Below are positions 1-7,736 of a DNA stretch of 64,000 nucleotides, piece after piece. How positions within the stretch are numbered: the first letter of the stretch is position 1; each line of letters begins with the position of its first letter. This DNA comes from Lentzea nigeriaca. GTDB lineage: Bacteria > Actinomycetota > Actinomycetes > Mycobacteriales > Pseudonocardiaceae. The translations under genes were made by a program, and so were the position numbers. The stretch covers positions 1-64,000 of the forward strand of contig NZ_JAFBCX010000027.1 in assembly GCF_016907955.1 (NCBI RefSeq), read 5' to 3'. A model generated the notes under the pieces. It did not search any database and had not been told where the DNA came from. It saw only the letters and a program-made list of their open reading frames with translations.

Positions 1-179
1 GGCCTCTCAGAGGCTCTTTGTCCCGGCTTGTGCCCCGCTCGTTCCGGTTTTGATTTCCGGCCCGTTCCGCGCTGGCAGAGAGAACATTACACGGGCCTGT
101 TTCGATCTCCAAATCGGGGGGTCATGGTAGTCGCGAAACGTGCGACCACCAGGACAAACGCCCGAGTCAGGGTGCGGAG

Positions 180-660
180 ACCCCGACGTCCGACGTCGTC
201 AGCGGCTTCCGGGAAGCCGTCGAGCTGTACTCGTCCGCCCCCACATCAGGCTTGCCGACGCGCGACTGCGGGTCGAAGTCCGCGTCACCTACGAGTACGT
301 ACCTGCGGAGCTCTCGATCGCAGTACTGCTGGACGACAGGCGCAGCAGTCCATTGGAGTCACGCACCAGAGCGGGGCACCGCTCTGGTCGCCGTTGAACG
401 TGGTGCGGGTGATGCGGGTGCCTTCAGCCTCGGCCGGCACCGACAGGGAGCTGGTGCCCGAGAAGACGAAGCCCTCGATGGTCACGCCATGCACCGCGCC
501 GAACTCGAAGCCGCCGGTGCTGAACACCGCGTCGCCGACGGGTTGGGCCGCGATGCCGGTGTTCGACCTCGTGATCTTGATCGGCTTGTCGACGCGGTGA
601 ACGCCGTTGGCGAGCACGATGCGCTGGCCTGGGCGGGCCGAGTTGATCGCGACCAGCATG
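180..660 (-). pseudogene. Internally deleted PL6 polysaccharide lyase pseudogene
   Basis: This is a broken second copy of the intact polysaccharide lyase next door. Read on the minus strand, 660 to about 390 encodes a stretch matching roughly residues 35-130 of the neighbour (SARPGQRIVLANGVHRVDKP versus TARPGQRLVLADGVYLADQP). From about 370 down to 180 the DNA matches the neighbour's last 50 or so codons (positions about 770-965). The roughly 270 middle codons, including the catalytic Lys and Arg, are missing, as are the signal peptide and start. The joined ends are out of frame. A perfect 10-bp inverted repeat lies exactly at the junction. The best reading is tandem duplication followed by deletion and decay. 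Bases 1-179 hold nothing recognisable. Confidence 0.85.
365..388. repeat. Perfect hairpin at the pseudogene deletion junction
   Basis: ACCAGAGCGG, a GGCA loop, then CCGCTCTGGT: a 10-bp perfect inverted repeat with a 4-nt loop. It sits where the sequence switches from the 3' part to the 5' part of the lyase copy, and the intact gene has no counterpart. It may be a by-product of the deletion. Confidence 0.7.
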
Positions 661-719
661 TGATGGCACGTGCGGCGGTGAGCCGAAAGTGCTGCGCCTT
701 CCGTGCAGATGGCCCCGTG

Positions 720-757
720 TTCTCCGATGCCTGCCCCTGGAGGCAGACATCGGAGAA
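720..757 (-). terminator. Hairpin terminator after the PL6 lyase
   Basis: A 16-bp stem with one mismatch (TTCTCCGATG at the 5' end, ATCGGAGAA at the 3' end) and a 6-nt loop lies 6 bases past the stop codon of the lyase on the minus strand. There is no clear U-run, as is usual in high-GC actinomycetes. Confidence 0.65.
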
Positions 758-763
758 ACAGCG

Positions 764-2110
764 CTACGGCGCCGAAGGTCCCACGTCGGCCTTCGTGAGC
801 GGCTTGCGGATCGCGGACGTGCTGTACTCGTCCGCTCCGACGTCCGGCTTGCCGGAACGCGCCTGCGGGTCGAAGTCACGCGTCACGTAGGAGTAGGTGC
901 CGACCGACGCGTCGATGGCCGGGCTGCTCGACGCGAGGCGCAGCAGCCCGTTGGCGTCACGCACGAGCTTCGGGTCCGCGGACTTGTAGCCGGACGCCGG
1001 CATGCTGCCGCCCGTACCGCCCCAGATGAGGTTGCCCTCGTACTTCACGACCGATCCGCTGTGCATGGACACGACACCGCCGGACGAGCCCTTGATGATG
1101 TTGTTCGCGAGCACGCAGTCCTTCGGCTTGAAGTTGCCGCCGTCGCTGTCCACGACCTCACCGGTGCCGATGAGCGTGTTGAACGCGACCGTCACGCGGT
1201 CCGGCCTGTCGTGTTCCTTCGAGGTCGGGCCGCTGTCCGCCTCGCTGCCGGAGCCGAACACCATCGCGCGGTCGCGGGTGTTCTCCACGTAGTTGTTGTA
1301 GATCTTGTGGTCGTTGCCGTGGAACCGGATGCCGCTGTTGAACAGCAGGTTGCCCTCGACGGTGGTGCGGTTGCCATGGCGCAGCACGATGTACCCGCGG
1401 CTGTCGCGGATCGTGTTGTAGCGGACCGTGTTGTCCGAGGACTTCACGGAGATGGCCTCGGAGTCGCCGTCCGCCTTCTCGAAGAGGTTGTACTCGACGA
1501 TGGCGTTCGCGGACTTCGACTGCTTGTGGCTGTAGCCGAGCCGGATCGACTCGCCGCCGTTCGAGCCGGAGAACTGGTGGTTGTAGAAGTAGTTGTGGTG
1601 GATCCAGGTCCGCTTGGCGATGTCGCTGCCGGGACCGGTGATCTGCAGGTACACGCCCTCGTTGGTGCGGTTCGAGAACGTGTTGTGGTCGACCTGCACG
1701 TCGTCGGCGCTGACGCTGAGCGAGGCGCCGTCCTTGTTGCCGTTGTAGGTGTTGCGGGTGATGCGGGTGGCCTGCGCCCCAGGTGGCACGTCCAGCGTGC
1801 TCGTGCCGTCGAAGACGAAGCCCTCGATGGTGACGTTCTTGACGGCGCCGAGTTGGAAGCCGCCGCTCGTGAACACCGTGCCGCCGACGGTCCGCGCGGC
1901 GATGGTGATGCCGGACTTGGTGATCTTGATCGGCTGGTCGGCCAGGTACACGCCGTCGGCGAGCACGAGGCGTTGACCGGGCCGGGCGGTGTCGATCGCG
2001 GCCTGGAGGGAGGACACGTTCGAGACGCCGACGACAGCCGCGTACGCAGGGACTTCGACGAAGGACGACAGCAGGGCGACCGCGCCGACTGCGGCCAGTG
2101 ATCGGATCAT
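764..2110 (-). CDS. Secreted PL6-family polysaccharide lyase (alginate lyase / chondroitinase B fold)
   Basis: 448 residues with an N-terminal Sec signal peptide (about 1-24, cleavage after PAYA). The rest is a right-handed beta-helix built from repeated NxTF/NxI rungs. The polysaccharide lyase family 6 signature is visible at 208-224 (NLFEKADGDSEAISVKS). Lys223 and Arg244 have the same 21-residue spacing as the catalytic Lys250/Arg271 of chondroitinase B, so an active beta-eliminating lyase on uronic-acid polysaccharides is likely. The substrate (alginate, chondroitin or dermatan type) cannot be told from sequence; alginate or oligo-uronate is most common in this family. The ATG start is directly followed by the signal peptide. 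A decayed duplicate lies just downstream, at the left end of the window. Confidence 0.88.
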   Translation of the reverse strand: MIRSLAAVGAVALLSSFVEVPAYAAVVGVSNVSSLQAAIDTARPGQRLVLADGVYLADQPIKITKSGITIAARTVGGTVFTSGGFQLGAVKNVTIEGFVFDGTSTLDVPPGAQATRITRNTYNGNKDGASLSVSADDVQVDHNTFSNRTNEGVYLQITGPGSDIAKRTWIHHNYFYNHQFSGSNGGESIRLGYSHKQSKSANAIVEYNLFEKADGDSEAISVKSSDNTVRYNTIRDSRGYIVLRHGNRTTVEGNLLFNSGIRFHGNDHKIYNNYVENTRDRAMVFGSGSEADSGPTSKEHDRPDRVTVAFNTLIGTGEVVDSDGGNFKPKDCVLANNIIKGSSGGVVSMHSGSVVKYEGNLIWGGTGGSMPASGYKSADPKLVRDANGLLRLASSSPAIDASVGTYSYVTRDFDPQARSGKPDVGADEYSTSAIRKPLTKADVGPSAP

Positions 2111-2154
2111 TCGCCAACTCCAAGTAATGGGTCGTCGGCGGCGGCAGACCTAAG

Positions 2155-2589
2155 TTACCGCAAAATCCCTGCAGGTGGAGTAGTTCGATACAAGCCAAGG
2201 GCCGTATCGACCGAGCCAAGACGATCCAGTTGTCCGATGTCTGCGAGCGGGAACCACTGGGCGAGGTCGGTCGTACCACCCACCTCGTGCCGGAGCTCGC
2301 CACCGACGATCCGGACCTCGTACATGATCCGGAGCGCGTGGTAGTCGCGATCAGGCTCCTCGCGGAACTCCGAGTCGATGCCGAGCAGCCGGAGCACCTC
2401 GACCTCGTACCCCGTCTCCTCCTCGAACTCCCGGATCACCGCGTCGTAGGGGTGCTCACCGTGGTCGAGGCCGCCGCCAGGCAGGATCCACTGCCTGCCC
2501 TCACGTGCGATGAAGCGCGCGAGCAGGATCTCGTCGTTGTCGTTGACGCACACTCCGTATGCGGCCACACGCTGCCTCTTCTCCCTCAT
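2155..2589 (-). CDS. NUDIX hydrolase
   Basis: About 144 residues. The Nudix box is complete (GGGLDHGE, then REFEEETGYEV), giving the Mg2+-binding helix that hydrolyses nucleoside diphosphates linked to another group. The substrate is not predictable. The start is uncertain: ATG at 2589 begins just before the first strand (REKRQRVAAYG); an in-frame ATG at 2616 would add nine residues. The gene diverges from the SPFH gene across about 75 bp that carry a perfect palindrome, so the two may share a control region. Confidence 0.8.
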   Translation of the reverse strand: MREKRQRVAAYGVCVNDNDEILLARFIAREGRQWILPGGGLDHGEHPYDAVIREFEEETGYEVEVLRLLGIDSEFREEPDRDYHALRIMYEVRIVGGELRHEVGGTTDLAQWFPLADIGQLDRLGSVDTALGLYRTTPPAGILR

Positions 2590-2623
2590 GTGGATCAGCC
2601 TAGGTGTGGCGATCATGGCGAAA

Positions 2624-2637
2624 AAGTGATATCACTT
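2624..2637. promoter_or_regulatory. Perfect 14-bp palindrome, probable operator
   Basis: AAGTGATATCACTT is a perfect palindrome 27 bp upstream of the SPFH start and 35 bp upstream of the NUDIX start. In a region this GC-rich an AT-rich perfect dyad is unlikely to be chance. It would suit a dimeric repressor; the ribbon-helix-helix protein encoded at 3593 is the obvious local candidate. Ribosome binding site AGGGGG lies at about 2652-2657. Confidence 0.6.
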
Positions 2638-2663
2638 AGCTACTACTTCGATAGGGGGTCTGG

Positions 2664-3593
2664 ATGAGCGCGATCGACACGAAGGTGCACATGCCGGCGC
2701 CTGCCGTGCGGGAGAGGCACGCACGGGAGCTGCCCGGTCTACCGATGTTCTTCGCAGGACTGGCGGTGTACGCGGTGGGTGTGCTGGTGCTCGTACGGGG
2801 AGTCATGGAGGCCGCGGACAGCGGAACGGACCCGTCAGCCGGGGTCATGATCACCGGCGTGCTGGCGCTCCTGGCGGCGTCGCTGATCATGAAGGGGCTG
2901 TTCACGGTCGCACCCGGTGAGGCGCGCGTGCTGCAGTTCCTCGGCCGCTACGTGGGCACGGTGCGCACGGACGGTCTGCGGTGGGCGAACCCGTTCACCA
3001 CACGGGAGAAGATCTCGACCAGGATCCGCAACCACGAGACCCAGACGCTCAAGGTCAACGACGCGGACGGCAACCCGATCGAGATCGCCGCAGTTGTTGT
3101 GTGGCAGGTGGAAGACACTGCGCGCGCACGGTTCGAGGTGGACGACTTCGTGCGGTTCGTCGGCATCCAGACCGAGACCGCCGTACGGCACATCGCGACC
3201 AGCTACCCGTACGACAGCCACGAGGAAGGCGGTCTGTCGTTGCGGGAGAACGCGGACGAGATCACCGAGACGCTCGCGATCGAGATCTCCGCACGCGTGC
3301 AGGCCGCGGGCGTGAAGGTGATCGAGTCACGGCTCACCCACCTCGCGTACGCGCCGGAGATCGCGCAGGCCATGTTGCAGCGGCAGCAGGCTTCGGCGGT
3401 CGTGGCGGCCCGCACGCGGATCGTCGAGGGCGCCGTCGGCATGGTCGAGCTCGCGCTGCAACGGCTCGCCGAACAGGACGTCGTCGAGCTCGACGAGGAA
3501 CGCAAGGCGGCGATGGTGTCGAACCTGCTCGTCGTCCTGTGCGGTGACCGCTCCACTCAGCCCGTGGTGAACGCAGGATCGCTCTACACCTGA
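2664..3593 (+). CDS. SPFH / band 7 domain membrane protein
   Basis: 309 residues. Two hydrophobic segments (about 27-47 and 60-78) anchor an SPFH/band 7 domain (about 80-290) of the stomatin/prohibitin/flotillin group, recognisable from APGEARVLQFLGRYVGT, the VWQVEDTARARFEV strand and the long Ala/Glu-rich helix near AQAMLQRQQASAVVAARTRI. Such proteins form membrane rings or microdomains and often act with a membrane protease, but no protease gene is nearby. The stop codon overlaps the start of the ribbon-helix-helix gene by one base, so the two are translationally coupled. The start is well supported by AGGGGG six bases upstream of ATG. Confidence 0.85.
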   Translation: MSAIDTKVHMPAPAVRERHARELPGLPMFFAGLAVYAVGVLVLVRGVMEAADSGTDPSAGVMITGVLALLAASLIMKGLFTVAPGEARVLQFLGRYVGTVRTDGLRWANPFTTREKISTRIRNHETQTLKVNDADGNPIEIAAVVVWQVEDTARARFEVDDFVRFVGIQTETAVRHIATSYPYDSHEEGGLSLRENADEITETLAIEISARVQAAGVKVIESRLTHLAYAPEIAQAMLQRQQASAVVAARTRIVEGAVGMVELALQRLAEQDVVELDEERKAAMVSNLLVVLCGDRSTQPVVNAGSLYT

Positions 3594-3805
3594 TGGCTGA
3601 CCGCAAGAGCGTTCTGCTCAGGCTCGATCCGGCGGTGCACGACGCGTTGAGCAGGTGGGCGAACGACGAGCTGCGCAGCACCAACGCGCAGATCGAGTTC
3701 CTGCTGCGGCGTGCGCTGGCGGAGGCGGGCCGGCTGCCCAAAGAGGCAAAGAAGATGCCTCGGCGCGGCAGGCCACCCAAGGAGCCCGACCAAGAGACGG
3801 ACTAG
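3593..3805 (+). CDS. Arc-type ribbon-helix-helix DNA-binding protein with AT-hook-like tail
   Basis: 70 residues. Residues 1-45 (KSVLLRLDPAVHDALSRWA, then STNAQIEFLLRRAL) fit an Arc/CopG ribbon-helix-helix domain. The basic tail RRGRPPK resembles an AT-hook. ATG overlaps the SPFH stop (TGATG), so the gene is coupled to the membrane protein. I infer that it represses its own operon through the palindrome at 2624-2637; nothing in the sequence proves this. The small size and pairing might suggest an antitoxin, but the SPFH partner is not a known toxin type. Confidence 0.78.
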   Translation: MADRKSVLLRLDPAVHDALSRWANDELRSTNAQIEFLLRRALAEAGRLPKEAKKMPRRGRPPKEPDQETD

Positions 3806-3929
3806 TGCGCACGGTGGAATCGATGACAGACCTCCACACATCTGACGCACGAGCGCTCGCGTCGGCTCTGCAGGGGTCGCTGGAGGAGGCCAGGAAACTG
3901 GTCTCCGACGGCGCGGAGTCGACGCTGGT

Positions 3930-4303
3930 CCGGCGGTGCACGACCGCAGCTTCGGACTCGGGCCCGGCGACTGCGCGACGTCGGGAACGTTGGTGTCCGT
4001 TGATCGTCGCGACGGCGTGGTGAAGTTCACGGTCGCGAACACGGTGGGCGTGCGGGCACCGTCGTCGTGCCGGTGTACGTGCGGGAGCCTGCCTCCCCCG
4101 TTCTGGCGCCGGACGCCCGGATGGTGGGCTTCACCCGCTTGGAACTCGCTGCGGGACAGTCGAAGCAGGTCGAGGTGTCGTTCAAGCTCTCGCAGCTGGC
4201 GCTGACGGTGGGCGACGTGGACGGCGATGGCGGGCGGCAGGTCGCCCGAAGCGGCTACGAGGCCGTGGTGGGCGCGGAGGAAGCCGCGTTTACGGTGCGC
4301 TGA
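3930..4303 (+). pseudogene. Decayed C-terminus of a GH3 beta-glucosidase (Fn3-like domain)
   Basis: The frame ending at 4303 reads VVVPVYVREPASP, then GFTRLELAAGQSKQVEVSF, then YEAVVGAEEAAFTV. This matches the fibronectin-III-like C-terminal domain of glycoside hydrolase family 3. The preceding strand (DGVVKFTVANT, near 4005-4045) is in another frame, so there is a frameshift near 4045. No catalytic GH3 domain is present upstream, so this is a relic. The stretch 3806-3929 contains a short open frame (MTDLHTSDARALASALQ...) that I could not identify. Confidence 0.65.
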
Positions 4304-4426
4304 GCTGGCCTGATATCCTTCGTCGTCGTGAACGCGCGGCGCTCCGCCGTGGAGGAGAGCCAGCTCTCGCTGGTGCCGACCAAGCGCGTCACGAACTCCG
4401 GTTTCGACACAGAAGGGTGATGTCGC

Positions 4427-4693
4427 ATGGCGAACATCAAGTCCCAGCTCAAGCGGATCAAGACCAACGAGAAGGCGCGCCTGCGCAACAAGTCGGTCAA
4501 GTCGTCCCTCAAGACGGCCATCCGCAAGTTCCGCGAGGCTGCCGAGGCCGGTGACAAGGCGAAGGCCCTGGAGCTGCTGCAGGACGCGTCCCGCAAGCTC
4601 GACAAGGCCGCCACCAAGGGTGTCATCCACCCGAACCAGGCCGCCAACAAGAAGTCGGCGATGGCGCTGCGCGCGAACCAGCTCGAGGGCTGA
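4427..4693 (+). CDS. rpsT: 30S ribosomal protein S20
   Basis: 88 residues, full length for the family and unmistakable (MANIKSQLKRIKTNEKAR, then AATKGVIHPNQAANKKS). It binds 16S rRNA early in 30S assembly. It is a single-gene transcript: about 120 bases of leader separate it from the GH3 relic, and a strong terminator follows. It lies convergent to holA, the same rpsT/holA neighbourhood as in mycobacteria. Ribosome binding site AGAAGGG lies upstream of ATG. Confidence 0.98.
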   Translation: MANIKSQLKRIKTNEKARLRNKSVKSSLKTAIRKFREAAEAGDKAKALELLQDASRKLDKAATKGVIHPNQAANKKSAMALRANQLEG

Positions 4694-4716
4694 GTTCTCG
4701 CTCGGTTCCAGCCTCT

Positions 4717-4752
4717 GAGAAGGGCCCGCTCTCCGTTGAGCGGGCCCTTCTC
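4717..4752 (+). terminator. rpsT terminator
   Basis: A 15-bp perfect stem (GAGAAGGGCCCGCTC / GAGCGGGCCCTTCTC) with a 6-nt loop lies 24 bases after the rpsT stop. This is a textbook intrinsic terminator apart from the weak U-tract. Confidence 0.9.
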
Positions 4753-5192
4753 GCTGTCTCGGTGGCGACGCGGGTTCGGCTCGTGACAGCTTCCGAGGAT
4801 GAAGCTGCCTGGCTCGGCGACACGATCGCGTACAAGCGCATCGCCGTGGCCACCAACCGGGCCATCGCGCAGTTCTCGTCCGGCAGCTGTCGCGAGCGGT
4901 TGACGCTCGCGGTCGCCCGCGAGCGTCGTGGCCGGTCAACGCGCCGTTCGAGGTGTACCCGCGGGTGCGCGATGATCTTCAACCTGACGTCCGAGGTGCT
5001 CACCGGCTCGGGGCTGGTTCGAGGGCTCGCGGCACGGCGACGCCTGGAGACGATCTTCGGCGGGTGGGTGGCGCAGTCGAGGCCGGCTACGAGATGCCGT
5101 GGAACCGCCGGGATCATCCCTTTCCGGCGGACGGACTGCCGTCGGGTTGACCGGCAGGCGTTGACCCACCTGATCGGGATCCGAAGGCCTGA
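4753..5192. other. Gene-free stretch between rpsT and holA with competing hairpins
   Basis: 440 bases with no recognisable gene. Open frames exist on both strands but match nothing I know and have no good start. There is a perfect 10-bp inverted repeat with a TCGC loop (ACGCTCGCGG at 4903-4912, CCGCGAGCGT at 4917-4926). A third copy of the arm, CGCGAGCG at 4891-4898, could pair instead with 4904-4911. This could be a decayed gene or a structured RNA; evidence for either is weak. Confidence 0.4.
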
Positions 5193-6170
5193 TCAGCGGC
5201 GGCCGTGCGCCGCCACGATCTTGAGCACCGCGCGCTCCAGCGCGTAGTCGGCGTCGGCCGCCACGCCCTTCACGTCGGCGTTGAGCCCCGCGACCACCTG
5301 CATCGCGTCGGCCAGACCCGACTGGTCCCAGCCGCGGGCCTGGGCCTGCGCCTTCTTGATCTTCCACGGCGGCATGCCGAGCGGGCCTGCCAGGCTGAAC
5401 GGGTCGGCGCGGCCCACTGCGGACACGCGCGCGACGGTGCGCACCGCGTCCGCCAGGGCGTCCGCGACCAGCACGTGCGGCACGCCCAGCTGCATGGCCC
5501 AGCGCAACGCCTCCATCGCGCCCGCGCGGTCGCCGGTCACGGCCTTCTCGGCGACCGCGAAGCCGGTCACCTCCGCCTTGCCCTGGTGGTAGCGGCGGAT
5601 CTCGTCGACCGTCACCTTGCCGTCGGTGTCGGAGACGAGCTGGGACGCGGCAGCGGCCAGCTCACGCAGGTTCGTGCCCACGGCGTCGATGAGGGTGGCC
5701 ACGGCCTCGGCGTCGATCTTGCCGCCCGCCTGCCGCACCTCGTTGCGCACGAACGCCTCGCGATCACCGGGCTTGGTGATCTTGGGGCACTCGGTGACGG
5801 CGGCACCGGCCTTCTTCAGTTGTCCCGGCAGGTCCTTGGCCGCCTTGCTGCGGCCGCCGCCGGTGTGCACGACGACGAGCGTGACCCCGTCCGCGGGCGA
5901 CTTGACGTAGGAGAGGACCGTGTCCGCGATCTCCTTGCTGATCTCCTGCGCGTTCTGCAGGACGATCACGCGACCCTCCGCGAACAGCGACGGGCTCACC
6001 AGTTCGGCCAGCTCGGGAGGCGTGAGATCAGTCACCTGCACGCGGGTCAGGTCGGCGTTCGGATCGGCCTTGCGTGCGGCCTCGAGAGCCGCCCGAACAG
6101 CCCGTTCGACCAGCAACTCCTCCTCGCCGACGACGAGGTGCAGTGACTCCGGTGCGCTCACGCTCCGCAT
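5193..6170 (-). CDS. holA: DNA polymerase III subunit delta
   Basis: About 325 residues. It opens the beta sliding clamp within the clamp-loader complex. The N-terminal AAA-like domain (LHLVVGEEELLVERAVRAAL) and the C-terminal clamp-loader helical collar (WAMQLGVPHVLVADAL, then YALERAVLKIVAAHGRR) are recognisable; delta normally lacks an active Walker A, as here. The start is ambiguous: ATG at 6170 touches the GGGAGG motif, while GTG at 6161 has that motif at ideal spacing, so translation may begin at 6161. It runs convergent to rpsT. Confidence 0.93.
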   Translation of the reverse strand: MRSVSAPESLHLVVGEEELLVERAVRAALEAARKADPNADLTRVQVTDLTPPELAELVSPSLFAEGRVIVLQNAQEISKEIADTVLSYVKSPADGVTLVVVHTGGGRSKAAKDLPGQLKKAGAAVTECPKITKPGDREAFVRNEVRQAGGKIDAEAVATLIDAVGTNLRELAAAASQLVSDTDGKVTVDEIRRYHQGKAEVTGFAVAEKAVTGDRAGAMEALRWAMQLGVPHVLVADALADAVRTVARVSAVGRADPFSLAGPLGMPPWKIKKAQAQARGWDQSGLADAMQVVAGLNADVKGVAADADYALERAVLKIVAAHGRR

Positions 6171-6250
6171 CCTCCCACGTCCCGGATCGTGGACGTTGGT
6201 GGCTGAGAAACGGACAGTTGCCGTAGCTTGGTCACCACAACTGAACACCG

Positions 6251-6379
6251 CTCATCCAGAGGGGCAGAGGGACCGGCCCGAAGAAGCCCCGGCAACCGGC
6301 GTCAGCGCTGTAGTGCATCACAACGCGCAGACGATCACGGTGCCAATTCCGACCCGTTCGATTTCGCGGGAAAGATGAG
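6251..6379 (+). ncRNA. SAM-I (S-box) riboswitch upstream of threonine synthase
   Basis: The conserved SAM-I core is readable in order: P1 5' strand CTCATC (6251-6256), CAGAGGGGCAGAGGGACCGG, GCCCGAAGAAGCCCCGGCAACC, GTGCCAATTCCGAC, and the closing P1 strand GATGAG (6374-6379). The GAGGAG ribosome binding site of thrC (6377-6382) overlaps the 3' P1 strand, so ligand-stabilised P1 would hide it. That predicts translational repression by S-adenosylmethionine without a separate terminator. Other forms of control (transcriptional, Rho) cannot be excluded. Confidence 0.9.
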
Positions 6380-6392
6380 GAGATACCTCGCG

Positions 6393-7649
6393 ATGACTGC
6401 TGTCTCTGTGCCCACGAGCACCACCTTCGACCTCGGCCCCGCCCGTGCACTGCTGTGCCGTGAGTGCGGAAATGAGACTCCTCTCGCTCCTGAGTACGCC
6501 TGTCTGGAGTGTTTCGGGCCGCTGGAAGTGGCCTACGACTTCGGCAAGATCCGGCGCGAGGACATCGAAGCCGGCCCCAGGTCGATCTGGCGCTACCGCG
6601 GCCTTCTCCCCGTTCCGTCCACTGTGGAGCAGCACCCGAACACCGAACCCGGCGGCACCCGCCTGGTCGAGGCCCACAACCTCGCCAAGGCGCTGGGCGT
6701 GCGCAAGGTCTGGGTGAAGGACGACACCGGCAACCCCACCCACTCCTTCAAGGACCGCGTGGTCGGCGTCGCACTCGCAGCGGCCCGCGAGCTCGGCTTC
6801 AAGGTGCTGGCCTGCCCGTCCACCGGCAACCTGGCGAACGCGGTCGCCGCGGCCGCAGCCCGCGCGGGCTGGCAGTCCGTGGTTCTCATTCCCTCCTCTC
6901 TCGAGCGCGCCAAGATCCTGATGAGCGCCGTCTACGAAGGCGCTCTGGTCGCCGTCGACGGCAACTACGACGACGTGAACCGCCTCGCCCAGGAACTCGC
7001 CGCGGAGCACGAGGACTGGGCGTTCGTGAACGTGAACGTCCGCCCGTACTACGCGGAGGGCTCGAAGACCCTCGGCTACGAGGTCGCAGAGCAGCTCGGC
7101 TGGCGCCTGCCCGACCAGATCGTGGTGCCCATCGCGTCCGGTTCGCAGCTCACCAAGGTCGACAAGGCGTTCCGCGAGCTCGGCCAGCTCGACCTCGTCG
7201 AAGCCACCCCGTACCGCGTGTTCGGCGCCCAGGCCACCGGCTGCAGCCCGGTGTCGGCCGCCTACAAGGAAGGCCACGACGTCATCCGCCCGGTCCGCCC
7301 GGACACCATCGCCCGCTCGCTGGCGATCGGCGCTCCGGCCGACGGCCCGTACGTGCTCGACGCGGTCCGCCGCACCAACGGCGCCATCGAGGACGTGACC
7401 GACGAAGAGGTCGTCGAGGGCATCAAGCTCCTCGCCCGCACCGAGGGCATCTTCGCCGAGACCGCCGGCGGCGTGACCGTGGCGACGGCGAAGAAGCTGA
7501 TCGAGTCGGGCCAGCTCGACCCGGACGGCGAGACCGTGCTGCTGATCACCGGCGACGGCCTCAAGACCCTCGATGCGCTCGGCGACACGATCGGTCCGCG
7601 CGCGACGGTGCCGCCGTCGGCAGACGCCGTCATCAAGGCGCTGGCTTAA
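6393..7649 (+). CDS. thrC: Threonine synthase
   Basis: 418 residues; converts O-phosphohomoserine to threonine with PLP (fold type II). An N-terminal zinc-ribbon-like motif (Cys22, Cys25, Cys37, Cys40) precedes the catalytic domain. The PLP lysine is Lys120 in NPTHSFKDRVV, and the phosphate-binding loop STGNLANAVAAAAARAG is present. The long form with a Cys-rich head resembles plant-type and archaeal threonine synthases. The ATG at 6393 follows GAGGAG, which is part of the SAM riboswitch; an in-frame ATG at 6375 lies inside P1 and is rejected. O-phosphohomoserine is a branch point between threonine and methionine, which makes SAM control sensible. Confidence 0.96.
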   Translation: MTAVSVPTSTTFDLGPARALLCRECGNETPLAPEYACLECFGPLEVAYDFGKIRREDIEAGPRSIWRYRGLLPVPSTVEQHPNTEPGGTRLVEAHNLAKALGVRKVWVKDDTGNPTHSFKDRVVGVALAAARELGFKVLACPSTGNLANAVAAAAARAGWQSVVLIPSSLERAKILMSAVYEGALVAVDGNYDDVNRLAQELAAEHEDWAFVNVNVRPYYAEGSKTLGYEVAEQLGWRLPDQIVVPIASGSQLTKVDKAFRELGQLDLVEATPYRVFGAQATGCSPVSAAYKEGHDVIRPVRPDTIARSLAIGAPADGPYVLDAVRRTNGAIEDVTDEEVVEGIKLLARTEGIFAETAGGVTVATAKKLIESGQLDPDGETVLLITGDGLKTLDALGDTIGPRATVPPSADAVIKALA

Positions 7650-7660
7650 CCACCTCCTTC

Positions 7661-7692
7661 CGGTCCGGGGACGCGCCCGCGTCCCCGGACCG
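7661..7692 (+). terminator. thrC terminator
   Basis: CGGTCCGGGGACGCG pairs with CGCGTCCCCGGACCG, a near-perfect 13-15 bp GC-rich stem starting 12 bases after the thrC stop. No strong U-run follows. Confidence 0.85.
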
Positions 7693-7736
7693 CGTTGTAC
7701 CGCGCGACGGTCGCTCGTTCCTGTCATGCTCCGGGC

